A DNA stretch of 64,000 nt from an uncultured Paracoccaceae bacterium (GCA_947494675.1 CANLVP010000001.1:744001-808000), one strand, 5' to 3'; positions 11,489 through 20,218 are shown, counted from the first letter of the stretch. Numbers and translations are program-made. The notes: generated from the letters alone by a model not told the origin.

Positions 11489-13300
11489 ATGGCGATCATT
11501 GAGATTCACCCAAGTGAACCCTGGGCCATCCGCCCCAAACGCGTTCTGATCCAGCATTTTCTTTTGCTGCTGGCGACAATCAGCGCGCTCAGCTTGGTCC
11601 ATCGTTTTGAAGCTTTGCAGCACATTGCGCTTCGCAGCGCATTTGCCTGGCACTATGACACGCTAGAAGGGCTCAACATTTTTGAACAATACCTGCGCCT
11701 GCATTGGCGCGAAGTCTTGGTGGGTGTCAGGAACGACATCCTTTTTAGCATCTTGGCCGCCCTTGCCCTTTTGCCTTTTGGCCGTGTCGGGGCGATCATT
11801 GGCATTGTCGTGCTCGCGTTTTTCTACGCGGCCAATCTGGCGCACATCAATTTCAACGATTCCCATATCAATCTGGCCTTTGTCGGTTTGGCACTTGATC
11901 CGACCTTTATCAAAGGTCAGACCACACCGGTTTTGATCAATAGGTTCCTGAAATTTGCAGCCGTTGGGTTTGCGATCTTTCTGATCCTGCAATGGCGCCC
12001 GATGCGGATCCTTGCGGTGATTGGTGCGCCCGTGCTGGCACTTGGGCTATTCTTGCCGGTGTCGGCGAACCTGCAACATCCGATCTGGATTCAGTCTCAC
12101 CCGGTCGCGCCAATGATTGGTGGCTTCAACGCCGAGATAGATGATCGGGCGTTTGAGGCTGGCCCCTTGGTTGACGGCAATCCGCCGCTTCAGGCCTTTC
12201 CGGGCAAACACAATGTGCTGCTGGTCTTTGTCGAAGGGATTTCACAATTCACGCTGGAAAAGGCGCAGATGACGACGTTGCAGTCACTGGCCGCCGACAA
12301 CATCCAGTTTGGCCAGTACTTCGGCCACCAAATGATTACGGCAAACGGGCTCTACACCAGCCACACCGGGTTTCAGCCTTATATGACTGACGTGGCCATG
12401 CGGTGGTATGATATCGCCGAAGGGTCGCCAGAGGCCGAGGTCGCCTTGCCCGCGATCCTGCGGCAGGCCGGATACCAGACGGCATTCATTCAATCCGCGC
12501 CGCTGGCCTATATGGGCAAGGGCGAGACGCTGCCGCATCTGGGCTACGACATCGTCAAAGGGGATGAAGATTTCGCCGATGCCTATAGCCGCAATGCCTG
12601 GGGCGTTGATGACCTGACGCTTGTGGAGCAAACCCTTGCGCAGATCGATGAGTTTGACCCAGCAACGCCTTGGATGACGTCGATCCTGACGACCGGCACT
12701 CATAGCCCCTACAATGTCCCCGCTGATTTTGAACCTGAGACCCCAAACCTGCGCATCCGCGCCGCGCGTTTTGCCGACAAGGCTGTGGCAGAGCTGATGG
12801 CGGGATTGGACAGACGCGGGTTGCTGGACAACACGCTGGTCATCATCACCGCTGACGAGGCGCGCGAGACTGCACCCGGCAGCGCGCTTGAAGGTGAGAT
12901 CCTGCGCAATTGGTTGCCGCTGATTGTACACCACCCGAATGGCGTTCAAGCGACCTATGAAGATGCCTTTTCCATGATCGATCTGCGCAACTTTATCCTG
13001 ATGTCCACGGGCGACTATGACCAAGAGGCCGTGCAGACGTTGATCGATGCCCGCGATGTGTTCGTCTTTGGCAATATGCGGCTTGATCGGATGTTCTATT
13101 ACAACCGCCCTGATCAAAGCTTTTTTGCCTGCAACACCGACGACTTTGTCTGCGACGAGTTCAGCAATGCGACGGATATGCGTGACCTCAATGCGATGAC
13201 GCGGGTTGGAACCAAACAGTTTGCGAGACTGCAGGCGCATGTCGCAGCATTAGAGGCCGCGTCAAAGCTGTGCGAGGGCGACCCGGCCCTTTGCCAATAG
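11489..13300 (+). CDS. LtaS/MdoB-like membrane phosphotransferase or sulfatase-fold protein
   Basis: Membrane protein of 603 residues. The first 200 residues contain about four to five hydrophobic segments; the rest is an alkaline-phosphatase-superfamily domain beginning NVLLVFVEGISQ. Family marks: Glu249 in VEG, candidate nucleophile Thr284 (MITANG), and TGTHSPY. The motif that in lipoteichoic acid synthases reads D-H is here TADEA (Asp456-Glu457), so one usual metal-binding His is missing. Likely role is transfer of phosphoglycerol or another head group onto a periplasmic glycan or lipid; substrate unknown. The start ATG has no good SD. It is inserted in plus orientation between rplA and rplJ. 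Confidence 0.65.
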   Translation: MAIIEIHPSEPWAIRPKRVLIQHFLLLLATISALSLVHRFEALQHIALRSAFAWHYDTLEGLNIFEQYLRLHWREVLVGVRNDILFSILAALALLPFGRVGAIIGIVVLAFFYAANLAHINFNDSHINLAFVGLALDPTFIKGQTTPVLINRFLKFAAVGFAIFLILQWRPMRILAVIGAPVLALGLFLPVSANLQHPIWIQSHPVAPMIGGFNAEIDDRAFEAGPLVDGNPPLQAFPGKHNVLLVFVEGISQFTLEKAQMTTLQSLAADNIQFGQYFGHQMITANGLYTSHTGFQPYMTDVAMRWYDIAEGSPEAEVALPAILRQAGYQTAFIQSAPLAYMGKGETLPHLGYDIVKGDEDFADAYSRNAWGVDDLTLVEQTLAQIDEFDPATPWMTSILTTGTHSPYNVPADFEPETPNLRIRAARFADKAVAELMAGLDRRGLLDNTLVIITADEARETAPGSALEGEILRNWLPLIVHHPNGVQATYEDAFSMIDLRNFILMSTGDYDQEAVQTLIDARDVFVFGNMRLDRMFYYNRPDQSFFACNTDDFVCDEFSNATDMRDLNAMTRVGTKQFARLQAHVAALEAASKLCEGDPALCQ

Positions 13301-13302
13301 CG

Positions 13303-13338
13303 CAAAGCAAAAGGGCGACCCCGCGAAGGGCCGCCCTT
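13303..13338 (-). terminator. Terminator after rplA
   Basis: A stem between 13311-13317 and 13332-13338 (AAGGGCG / CGCCCTT) with further inner pairing lies between the convergent ends of the LtaS-like gene and rplA. On the minus strand it is followed by TTTTGCTTTG, so it mainly serves rplKA. Confidence 0.7.
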
Positions 13339-13370
13339 AAAATCCACAAGACGTTCAGATCGATATGATC

Positions 13371-14069
13371 TTAATTGCCTGTCGCGTTTGCGATGTCCAA
13401 AGACACGCCAGGACCCATTGTCGAGGTCAGCGCGATCTTTTTCATGTAGGTGCCTTTGGCGCCTGTTGGGCGTGCCTTTTGCACAGCGTCAACAAAGGCC
13501 AGCACGTTCTGTTCGATCTGCTCGGCAGAGAAGGACGCCTTGCCGATGCCTGCATGCACAACGCCGGCTTTCTCGGCTTTGAACTGCACCTGACCGCCTT
13601 TGGCGTCGGCAACAGCCTGCGCCACATCCATGGTCACCGTGCCAACACGTGGGTTTGGCATCAGGTTACGTGGACCAAGGACTTTACCCAGACGACCAAC
13701 AACACCCATCATGTCGGGTGTGGCGATGCAGCGATCAAAGTCGATGGTGCCGCCCTGAACGGTTTCCATCAGATCCTCTGCGCCGACGATGTCAGCACCA
13801 GCGGCTTTCGCCTCTTCTGCTTTTTCGCCACGGGCGAATACAGCCACGCGGACTGTTTTGCCGGTGCCGTTTGGCAGGGACACGGTGCCACGGACCATCT
13901 GGTCGGCGTGACGTGGGTCAACACCCAGCACCAGACTGATTTCGATGGTCTCGTCGAACTTCGCCTTGGCGTTGTCCTTAACCAGGCTCACAGCTTCGGT
14001 GACGGTGACGTTTTCTTTGCCAGCAAAAGCTGCGCGGGCTGCGGTTGTACGCTTACCAAGTTTTGCCAT
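13371..14069 (-). CDS. rplA: 50S ribosomal protein L1
   Basis: L1, the stalk protein that moves E-site tRNA and, in many bacteria, represses the L11-L1 mRNA. 232 residues, full length. Visible motifs: [15 protein letters not shown] at the start, [20 protein letters not shown], and [15 protein letters not shown] in domain II. ATG at 14069 follows the rplK stop by one base, so the two genes are translationally coupled. A terminator follows, and the next gene on the strand is rplJ more than 2 kb away. Confidence 0.97.
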   Translation of the reverse strand: MAKLGKRTTAARAAFAGKENVTVTEAVSLVKDNAKAKFDETIEISLVLGVDPRHADQMVRGTVSLPNGTGKTVRVAVFARGEKAEEAKAAGADIVGAEDLMETVQGGTIDFDRCIATPDMMGVVGRLGKVLGPRNLMPNPRVGTVTMDVAQAVADAKGGQVQFKAEKAGVVHAGIGKASFSAEQIEQNVLAFVDAVQKARPTGAKGTYMKKIALTSTMGPGVSLDIANATGN

Positions 14070-14070
14070 C

Positions 14071-14496
14071 TTACTTTACCTCGATGCCCATAGAGCGGGC
14101 AGAACCCGCGATGATCAGCATTGCGCCTTCGATGGACGTCGCGTTGAGGTCCTTCATCTTGGCTTCGGCGATTTCACGCACCTGCTTACCTGTGATCGAA
14201 CCAGCGACCGACTTGCCGGGCTCTTTCGAACCAGACTGCAGTTTCGCAGCCTTCTTGATGTAATAAGACGCAGGTGGCGTCTTGATTTCCATCGTGAACG
14301 ATTTGTCCTGATAATATGTAATCACGGTGGGGCATGGCGCGTTCTTTTCGAGCGCTTCTGTCTTGGCGTTAAAGGCCTTACAGAATTCCATGATGTTGAT
14401 GCCGCGCTGACCCAATGCAGGGCCGACCGGTGGGGAGGGGTTGGCTGCACCTGCAGGAACCTGCAGCTTGAGCGTGCCCATAACTTTCTTGGCCAT
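14071..14496 (-). CDS. rplK: 50S ribosomal protein L11
   Basis: L11, the thiostrepton-site protein of the GTPase centre, which also links stalled ribosomes to the stringent response (an Rsh enzyme is encoded at 53.0 kb). 141 residues, the usual length. Motifs: [40 protein letters not shown] and the C-terminal [23 protein letters not shown] 14496 has GGAG 7 bases upstream; the longer open frame to 14604 is not used. First gene of the rplKA pair. Confidence 0.98.
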   Translation of the reverse strand: MAKKVMGTLKLQVPAGAANPSPPVGPALGQRGINIMEFCKAFNAKTEALEKNAPCPTVITYYQDKSFTMEIKTPPASYYIKKAAKLQSGSKEPGKSVAGSITGKQVREIAEAKMKDLNATSIEGAMLIIAGSARSMGIEVK

Positions 14497-14824
14497 TGGC
14501 CATCTCCTTTTGCAACGCCCCTTGGTCGCGACCGCAGGGCTTTTCGTTGTGTGGTCCGGGTTGCCGCACGCGTGCGCCGCGCCTCCCACATGGATGTCAC
14601 CCAAGGGCGACTGGTGGCGGATAGAACGGTCAGAGGTTCATTTCAAGCGTTTTTTGCCCGCATTGGTCGGCAAACTCTTAAACGCGCAGCATGCGTTCAA
14701 TCGCCCGAGGATGATCCACTCCTCCGCACCATGATGTCGCGCATCTGCCAAAAAACATTGAATTTTCGAGACAGTTCTGCGTCGATGCGAGTTCAGAACC
14801 TTTGTTAACTCATGGGAATGCCAA
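14497..14824. other. Intergenic region between rplK and a divergent methyltransferase
   Basis: 328 bases without a gene. It holds the rplK leader of about 115 bases, a candidate rplK promoter (listed separately), and the upstream region of the methyltransferase at 14825. No RNA gene or repeat was recognised. Confidence 0.6.
14618..14646 (-). promoter_or_regulatory. Candidate sigma-70 promoter of rplKA
   Basis: On the minus strand, TTGAAA (14646-14641) and TATCCG (14623-14618) are 17 bases apart, a good fit to a housekeeping promoter. Transcription would start near 14611, giving a leader of about 115 bases before rplK. Confidence 0.45.
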
Positions 14825-15559
14825 ATGACGAAACTTCAAAAGATCGACTGGCAACCTTCAAAGTTTGAAAAAGTGGGGGGGCAATGGCGCACCTCGCGCA
14901 AGAACGTCTCAATCTTTTCGCGGATGATCGGGGACCTGCAGGTTGCGCAGTATCAAGCTGCGATCGAGGCCCATGCGTTTGGGGCGCTGGCCGATCTTGG
15001 TTGCGGCGCTGCCCCATTGACCGGCGTGTATAAAGACATTGTCGACAGCTACGTTTGGGCGGATTGGCCAAATTCGCTGCACCAACACGTCGCGTTGGAC
15101 TTCGAAGTCGATCTGAACGACCCATTGCCCTTCGACGATCAGAGCTTTGACACCATCCTGCTGAGTGACGTGCTTGAACACATTGTTTACCCCGAAAATC
15201 TGGTGGCGGAGATTCACCGCGTTCTGAGGCCCAATGGCGTCGCAATCATTGGGGTTCCGTTTCTGTATTGGCTTCATGAAACGCCCCATGATCACCACCG
15301 CTACACCAAATTCCGCCTCGCGCGATTTGCCGAAGACAACAACATGGAAGTCGTCAGCATTTCGGAAACCGGTGGCGGGTTTCTCGTGGTTTCGGACATG
15401 TTGATTAAGCTCACCTGGCGCAGGATGCTGCGTTGGATCGCTTACCTGACGCATTGGTTCACGACCTTTATTCGCAAGACGTCCGCTTTCAAAAGGTTGA
15501 ACGCAGCCCCGACAGAGACGATGCCGCTGGGCTATGTGGCGGTTTTTCGCAAGCTTTGA
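14825..15559 (+). CDS. Class I SAM-dependent methyltransferase
   Basis: Soluble methyltransferase of 244 residues. Motif I is LADLGCG (residues 55-61), the acidic strand is DFEVDLNDPLPFDDQSFD, and DTILLSDVLEHI followed by EIHRVLRPNGVAIIGVPF matches the post-motif region of the Methyltransf_11 group. The substrate cannot be told; the length and C-terminal aromatic/basic segment resemble enzymes acting on small molecules or lipids. The SD before ATG 14825 is weak. It is the first of a plus-strand group inserted between rplK and nusG and is 142 bases from the cytochrome gene. Confidence 0.75.
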   Translation: MTKLQKIDWQPSKFEKVGGQWRTSRKNVSIFSRMIGDLQVAQYQAAIEAHAFGALADLGCGAAPLTGVYKDIVDSYVWADWPNSLHQHVALDFEVDLNDPLPFDDQSFDTILLSDVLEHIVYPENLVAEIHRVLRPNGVAIIGVPFLYWLHETPHDHHRYTKFRLARFAEDNNMEVVSISETGGGFLVVSDMLIKLTWRRMLRWIAYLTHWFTTFIRKTSAFKRLNAAPTETMPLGYVAVFRKL

Positions 15560-15701
15560 CACTTAGCATCGCGGAAATGATCCATGACAGAATTACGTTC
15601 GTAAGCCCTTGTTCTTTGCGCCGGAAACGGCTCACGGGTTCGTTAAACGTCTGCGACTTGACCACGCGCTGCATGCACTAATTCAACGTCAGGAGATCGA
15701 G

Positions 15702-16214
15702 ATGAAGTATTCACCCACCGTGATCATCAATCACTGGCTGACGTTTGGACTGATCCTTGGCATGGCAGGCAGCGGGCTCGCTTATCGCTATGAGCTTGCC
15801 GATAAGGGCGCGATGCTGGCCCATCAGTGGATGGGTCAGGCCCTGATCGTCGTGCTGGTGATCCGCATCGTGACCCGCCTTGCGCACCGCCGAGAAACCG
15901 ACGGCACCACACTATCTGCTGAAGATAGGCTGGCCCATTTGGTGCATCTGGCGCTCTATGCTGTGCTGTTGGTCTACGTCACGACTGGCTATGTCGCGGC
16001 GTCCGCCTTTCAGGACCCTGATCTGCTTTGGCCCGCTGGCCTCGCCTTTGCGCGGTCGGATATGGGCGAGCAACTGCTCGAACTCCACTACGCCCTCAAA
16101 TGGGTGCTCCTTTCGCTTGTCGCCTTGCACGTCGTAGGCGCGCTCAAGCATCTGATCTTGCCGCGCGAAAACGCGCTGATGAACATGACCCTCCCCCCGA
16201 GAAAGGATATCTGA
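15702..16214 (+). CDS. Cytochrome b561 family protein
   Basis: Four-helix di-haem cytochrome b of 170 residues in the inner membrane, which passes electrons between quinol and a periplasmic partner. Helices are at about 7-29, 38-58, 78-100 and 130-152. Candidate haem-ligand histidines are His11, His41, His82, His129 and His143. The start is ATG 15702, with AGGAG 6 bases before; the open frame extends further upstream, but without a better site. The next gene begins on the base after the stop, so the Rieske-like protein is very probably its partner. Confidence 0.8.
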   Translation: MKYSPTVIINHWLTFGLILGMAGSGLAYRYELADKGAMLAHQWMGQALIVVLVIRIVTRLAHRRETDGTTLSAEDRLAHLVHLALYAVLLVYVTTGYVAASAFQDPDLLWPAGLAFARSDMGEQLLELHYALKWVLLSLVALHVVGALKHLILPRENALMNMTLPPRKDI

Positions 16215-16781
16215 ATGCATAAGATGACCCGCCGCAATGTCATTACGACCCTGACAAGCAGCACCGTGTTGTTGTGCCCTGCCCTGTTGAATGCGCAGAC
16301 CGATTTTGCCACCGACTGGGCCGATATCCCCACCACAGAACCCTTGGGCCAAGACACGCTGATCAGCGTTCCAGCAGGGTCTGCCACGGTGGACATCACC
16401 GATCTGGAACCGGGACAGGTCACCGTGATCGCGCGCCCGACCGAAGACCCCAACTATGCCTCGACCGGGAACACCCAATATGTCGCCGTGCATCGCAGGA
16501 CAGAGGCGCAAGTGGCCTTTGGTGCAGACAATGACCGCGACGGCACCGTGCAGGACCCCGCATATTTCGTCGTCAATCTGGTCTGCACCCACCGGGGCAA
16601 GGCCATCGGGATCACGGATGATCCGGCAGCACCCTTTGCCTGCACCGACCGTGGATCGCGGCATAGTTCGATCTATGACGCTTCGGGCTTTGGCGTCTCG
16701 GGCGCGTCTGAGGGTGAATACCTGTCGATCCCCGACTATTCGCTCGACACTAGCGGGCCAGTGGTCCTGACGCTGGCCTAA
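16215..16781 (+). CDS. Tat-exported Rieske-like iron-sulfur protein with altered motif
   Basis: Exported protein of 188 residues. It begins MHKMTRRNVITTLTSSTVLL, a twin-arginine signal, followed by LNAQ. The C-terminal half has a Rieske-type first box, Cys124-Thr-His126, and then Cys143 and His150 (FACTDRGSRHSS, then IYDASG), so the second box is C-x6-H rather than the usual C-x2-H. A [2Fe-2S] cluster is plausible but not certain. It starts directly after the b561 stop with AAAGGAT upstream, making a two-gene unit that could shuttle electrons across the membrane. Its redox partner is unknown. Confidence 0.6.
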   Translation: MHKMTRRNVITTLTSSTVLLCPALLNAQTDFATDWADIPTTEPLGQDTLISVPAGSATVDITDLEPGQVTVIARPTEDPNYASTGNTQYVAVHRRTEAQVAFGADNDRDGTVQDPAYFVVNLVCTHRGKAIGITDDPAAPFACTDRGSRHSSIYDASGFGVSGASEGEYLSIPDYSLDTSGPVVLTLA

Positions 16782-16793
16782 ACCGCGTAGGAT

Positions 16794-16813
16794 GGGGCGG
16801 CCCCGTGCCGCCC
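16794..16813 (+). other. GC-rich hairpin after the Rieske-like gene
   Basis: GGGCGGC (16795-16801) pairs with GCCGCCC (16807-16813), about 14 bases after the stop. There is no T-run after it, so termination may be weak or rho-dependent. Confidence 0.45.
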
Positions 16814-17003
16814 TACTCCCTTGCGGCTACATGTTATGACGGCGGCGCGATTGCACCACTGCACCGGTGACGCCTGCGTATAGCGTTTTACCCGCTGAAA
16901 CCCACGAAATTTCTTTCGCTTTTGCCCGCCTTCCCGTCTTGCAACCAGACGTTGAAAACGATCTATTACACCTATTGGTATGAATAATTTACGGGGTGTG
17001 GGG

Positions 17004-18269
17004 ATGTTGTCTCGGGGTCTATTTTTGGGTTTTGCGGTTGCGCTGACCCCTATGACGGTTGCGGCACAAAGCAACGACATCACATGCGGCGCGCCTTATG
17101 CCGTTGGCTCTGGCGATACGCTAAGCCGGATCAGCATCAGGGCTTACGGCGTCAGCGCATTCGAAGTTCTATACGAAGCCAACAGGGCCACGATTGGCGA
17201 TGATCCGAACCGTCTGGTCATCGGGCAAGCGTTGGTCATTCCCTGTCGTGGCGCAACTGAAGCAGCGGTAACGACGACCGAAGACGTCACACCACAAGCT
17301 ACTGTGTCGAGCGGCCCCATTGTTCTGACGGTCAACAAGGTCTCTGACCCGCGCTTTGTCATCAACGTGGGCATCATGGACCCCTATCTGGAACTGATCG
17401 AGATCGGCACCGAAGGGCGCGTGCGCTTTGTCGCGCCAGCCGAAATGAACAGGGACCCCGGCGCACAATTCGACCTCGTGACCTCTGGTCAGGTGGATGT
17501 GACCTACGTTCCGAACGAAACGCTGGCCGACACGCACCCGCTGCTGCAGCTACCGATGGTGCCATTGATGGGCGGATCGGCGCAGCAAACGGCCGTGTCT
17601 TTGTGGAACCTGCACGACAAATACCTTGCGCAGACCGACTACTTTGATCAGGCGCATCTGCTTGGGTTCATCGCAGCACCCACGGCACATATCTGGCGCG
17701 ATCTGAATGCACCTGTGCAGGCTGGCGAAGATATCCTGAGCCAAAACGCCTATGCCATTCCCTACTTTGAAGGCCTCGACACGCTTGGGCCGCCCCGCGT
17801 GCAGGCCGACAATGCTGCGAAATACGGGGATGACGACGGCACGCTGACATTCATGATGGCCCATGGCGCGGCCCGTGGCGCGGGCATCTGGAACAGCGAC
17901 CGGGGTGTCACAGAGGTTGAGAATGGCATCTACACGCCAACATTCTCTGTCATCATGTCGAACGAGGCTTGGGCGCGTATCTCACCCGCGGATCAAGAGA
18001 TCATCAATCAGCTGTCCGGCCTGACCCTGTCGCAAAAGTCCGCGGCATGGGATGACTTTGACAATGGGCACCGGCAAATCATGCTCGATACCGGGCTTGT
18101 GGTGAATTACCCCGACGGCGACCTGCTGCGCGAACTGGAAGAGGCCGCGCAAGAGGGCATTGCTGCATGGTCACAGGCGGCGACAGCACTGGGCGTGCCT
18201 GCGGAACAAGCCATCGCGTCTTACCGCGCGAACCTTGCGTCTTTGCGCTACTTGCTGATCTTCCGCTAA
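17004..18269 (+). CDS. LysM domain fused to TRAP-type (DctP-like) solute-binding domain
   Basis: Exported protein of about 421 residues. It has a clear signal peptide (MLSRGLFLGFAVALTPMTVA), then a LysM domain at about 31-80 (PYAVGSGDTLSRI to RLVIGQALVIP) bracketed by Cys28 and Cys81, then a linker, then a long domain that resembles DctP periplasmic binding proteins, with FDLVTSGQVDVTYVP, FSVIMSNEAWARISPADQEI and a C-terminal amphipathic helix. LysM binds peptidoglycan, so the protein may be a wall-tethered binding protein. No TRAP membrane subunits are nearby. The start 17004 has a G-rich SD; 16980 is an alternative start. Confidence 0.65.
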   Translation: MLSRGLFLGFAVALTPMTVAAQSNDITCGAPYAVGSGDTLSRISIRAYGVSAFEVLYEANRATIGDDPNRLVIGQALVIPCRGATEAAVTTTEDVTPQATVSSGPIVLTVNKVSDPRFVINVGIMDPYLELIEIGTEGRVRFVAPAEMNRDPGAQFDLVTSGQVDVTYVPNETLADTHPLLQLPMVPLMGGSAQQTAVSLWNLHDKYLAQTDYFDQAHLLGFIAAPTAHIWRDLNAPVQAGEDILSQNAYAIPYFEGLDTLGPPRVQADNAAKYGDDDGTLTFMMAHGAARGAGIWNSDRGVTEVENGIYTPTFSVIMSNEAWARISPADQEIINQLSGLTLSQKSAAWDDFDNGHRQIMLDTGLVVNYPDGDLLRELEEAAQEGIAAWSQAATALGVPAEQAIASYRANLASLRYLLIFR

Positions 18270-18284
18270 ACCGGACCATTCCAA

Positions 18285-18320
18285 CAGAAAACGCCGCCCT
18301 TGATAGGGGCGGCGTTTTTG
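18285..18320 (+). terminator. Strong bidirectional terminator
   Basis: AACGCCGCCC (18290-18299) pairs with GGGCGGCGTT (18307-18316), followed on the plus strand by TTTTTGTTTG and on the minus strand by TTTTCTGTTGG. It lies between the convergent LysM fusion gene and nusG and can serve both. Confidence 0.85.
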
Positions 18321-18351
18321 TTTGTCAGATCGCCCAAAGGGCGAGAGGGGC

Positions 18352-18885
18352 TTAGCCCTGCTTGGTGACTTGGGTGTATTCCAGTTCCACCGGGGTCGCG
18401 CGGCCAAAGATGGATACGGTAACCTTGAGGCGCTGGTTCTCGTCGTCGACCTCTTCGACCATGCCGTCGAAATCCTCGAACGGGCCGTCGTTGACTTTGA
18501 CCTTTTCGCCGATCTCGAAGTGGATCAGGGTCCGTGGGCTTTCTTCGCCTTCCTGCACGCGGTTCAGGATCGCGTTCACCTCGGCGTCACGCATCGGCAT
18601 TGGGCGACCTTGTGGGCCCAGAAAACCGGTAACGCGGTTAATGGAGTTGATCAGGTGGTAGCCTTCGTCAGACAGTTCCATGTGCACAAGAACGTAGCCG
18701 GGCATAAAGCGACGCTCGGTCGTGACCTTCTTGTTGCGGCGCACCTCGATCACTTCTTCGGTCGGGACCAGCACTTCGTCAATCTGGTCCTCAAGACCCT
18801 GCTCTTCTGCCTTTTGGCGGATCTGTTCAGCGATCTTCTTTTCAAAGTTTGAAAGGACGCTCACCGAATACCAACGTTTCGCCAT
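18352..18885 (-). CDS. nusG: Transcription termination/antitermination protein NusG
   Basis: Elongation factor that binds RNA polymerase through its N-terminal NGN domain and Rho or ribosomal S10 through its KOW domain. 177 residues. The start MAKRWYSVSVLSNFEKK and the motif ERRFMPGYVLVHM mark the NGN domain; GEKVKVNDGPFEDFDGMVEE marks KOW. ATG 18885 gives the normal N-terminus; the longer frame to 18924 lacks support. It lies 193 bases after secE with a terminator-like hairpin between, and it is not followed by rplK as in most bacteria. Confidence 0.97.
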   Translation of the reverse strand: MAKRWYSVSVLSNFEKKIAEQIRQKAEEQGLEDQIDEVLVPTEEVIEVRRNKKVTTERRFMPGYVLVHMELSDEGYHLINSINRVTGFLGPQGRPMPMRDAEVNAILNRVQEGEESPRTLIHFEIGEKVKVNDGPFEDFDGMVEEVDDENQRLKVTVSIFGRATPVELEYTQVTKQG

Positions 18886-18965
18886 GTCTTGCCACCTTCG
18901 CGCGCATGACCCTGCGGGCCACATTGTTCCATATGATCGGATGGGTCTGCCATCCGCCCGAAAGA

Positions 18966-19001
18966 TAAAAAATGGGCGCGCAACTTGATTCGCAGCGCGC
19001 C
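18966..19001 (-). terminator. Terminator-like hairpin between secE and nusG
   Basis: On the minus strand GGCGCGC (19001-18995) pairs with GCGCGCC (18981-18975), followed by CATTTTTTATC. Six Ts after a 7-bp GC stem suggest partial or full termination after secE, so nusG may have its own promoter or be attenuated. Confidence 0.6.
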
Positions 19002-19078
19002 TTTTTCGGGGATGTGCCTTCCGTATCGCCCTGCCCCGCCGTTTTCAAGTGGTGGGGGGCGATTTCTGAAAAACCGGA

Positions 19079-19273
19079 TTAACCGAAATACGCCAACACG
19101 CCCTGCAGACCGGAGCGGATCACAAGATCAACCAGCGAAAAGAAGATCGCAGTCAGGGCGGCCATGATAAAGACCATGATCGTGGTCATCACGACTTCAC
19201 GCCGTGTGGGCCAAACAACCTTGGCAATCTCTGCGCGGGTTTCGTTGACAAACTTGACGGGGTTCATGGCCAT
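19079..19273 (-). CDS. secE: Preprotein translocase subunit SecE
   Basis: Small subunit of the SecYEG channel in the inner membrane, 64 residues, the short single-helix form usual outside enterics. The conserved amphipathic part (FVNETRAEIAKVVWPTRREV) precedes one membrane helix (TTIMVFIMAALTAIFFSLVDLVI). Start ATG 19273 has AAAGG 8 bases before; a second ATG is two codons in. It is just upstream of nusG as usual, but tRNA-Trp, usually its neighbour, is about 1 kb upstream beyond a sulfotransferase-like gene. Confidence 0.95.
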   Translation of the reverse strand: MAMNPVKFVNETRAEIAKVVWPTRREVVMTTIMVFIMAALTAIFFSLVDLVIRSGLQGVLAYFG

Positions 19274-19339
19274 GTGGGCTGCCTTTGCTGGGTTAACTCA
19301 GGCGACATACGGCCCCGCGCGCCTGTTTTCAAGCCCAAG

Positions 19340-20218
19340 TCACGGTCGCAAACGCGTGACATCCCGCATTGCGTCGATCTGTGACAGCTGATCGGCATAA
19401 AACTCATCCCCCAGCGCATGGGCGTCAGCGTCAAAAGCGTCAAACCGGGGATTGGTGTCATCGACCGGGCAGGATGTCATCGCATCCTCGACGCTGATCG
19501 TGTCATCCGCCAGCAAGAGCGTCACGGCAAGCTCTGACAGGCCGCCGTGCATCGTCTCAGCCAAAGGTTTGACCCGCGCAACCGCATCCGGCCCCGCGAG
19601 GCCTGTGATGATCTGCGGGAACAGCGCGGCATAATCCTCATACCGCCAGACGGTCAGCGAATTGACCCCCGGCGTCCGCCGCAGCCGATCAATCAGCCGC
19701 ACCCAATCCACCAGCTCAATCGCATTCCGTTTCAGGAATTTCTCCAGCGTCACATCGCGCTTGGCGTGCAGGCGTTGGCTGAATGCGGAATTGAGCAGGC
19801 GCGTCGGTTGCCGGATCGCCAGAAACACATCGGCCCCATCCACTGGCATCCGCCCCACAAGCTCTGCGATCCGTCGTGGGCCATCGGGATAAAGCGGCCG
19901 CCGCAGACGGCCTTTGTCGTTCATGAATGTGCCGGGAAAGTTCTCTTCCGACAGGATCAGCCGACCCGCCCCGTCCCGCAGCCCATCAAAGGCCTGCGGA
20001 TCAATGGCCTTGACCGGACCGTTGGGTTTATCGGCGATGGTAAAGCGTTGCAGCAGCGATGGCTGCCCCCAGCGAAAGCTGCGCGGCCCGTGAAACTGCA
20101 CGCCAATGTCACGTAAATCATCCTGCGCGGCCAACAGGGACCGCTGCAAATGGGTCGTCGCCGTCTTGTGGGCACCGATGTGCAAAGCGACAGTGACCTG
20201 TTCAGCTTGCCGATCCAT
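19340..20218 (-). CDS. Sulfotransferase-like P-loop protein
   Basis: Cytoplasmic protein of 292 residues with a PAPS-type P-loop at the start (ALHIGAHKTATTHLQRSL), followed by RLILSEENFPGTF and VFLAIRQPTRLLNSAFSQRL, where the Arg and Ser match the 3'-phosphate-binding part of sulfotransferases. This fits small-molecule or glycan sulfotransferases and related proteins common in marine roseobacters; the substrate is unknown. ATG 20218 is chosen, while an open frame to GTG 20254 has no benefit. It lies between tRNA-Trp and secE on the same strand. Confidence 0.6.
   Translation of the reverse strand: MDRQAEQVTVALHIGAHKTATTHLQRSLLAAQDDLRDIGVQFHGPRSFRWGQPSLLQRFTIADKPNGPVKAIDPQAFDGLRDGAGRLILSEENFPGTFMNDKGRLRRPLYPDGPRRIAELVGRMPVDGADVFLAIRQPTRLLNSAFSQRLHAKRDVTLEKFLKRNAIELVDWVRLIDRLRRTPGVNSLTVWRYEDYAALFPQIITGLAGPDAVARVKPLAETMHGGLSELAVTLLLADDTISVEDAMTSCPVDDTNPRFDAFDADAHALGDEFYADQLSQIDAMRDVTRLRP

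Noticed and set aside
12284-13240. 318-codon minus-strand frame inside the LtaS-like gene
   Set aside because: Antisense shadow; the plus strand shows membrane helices and a conserved enzyme domain.
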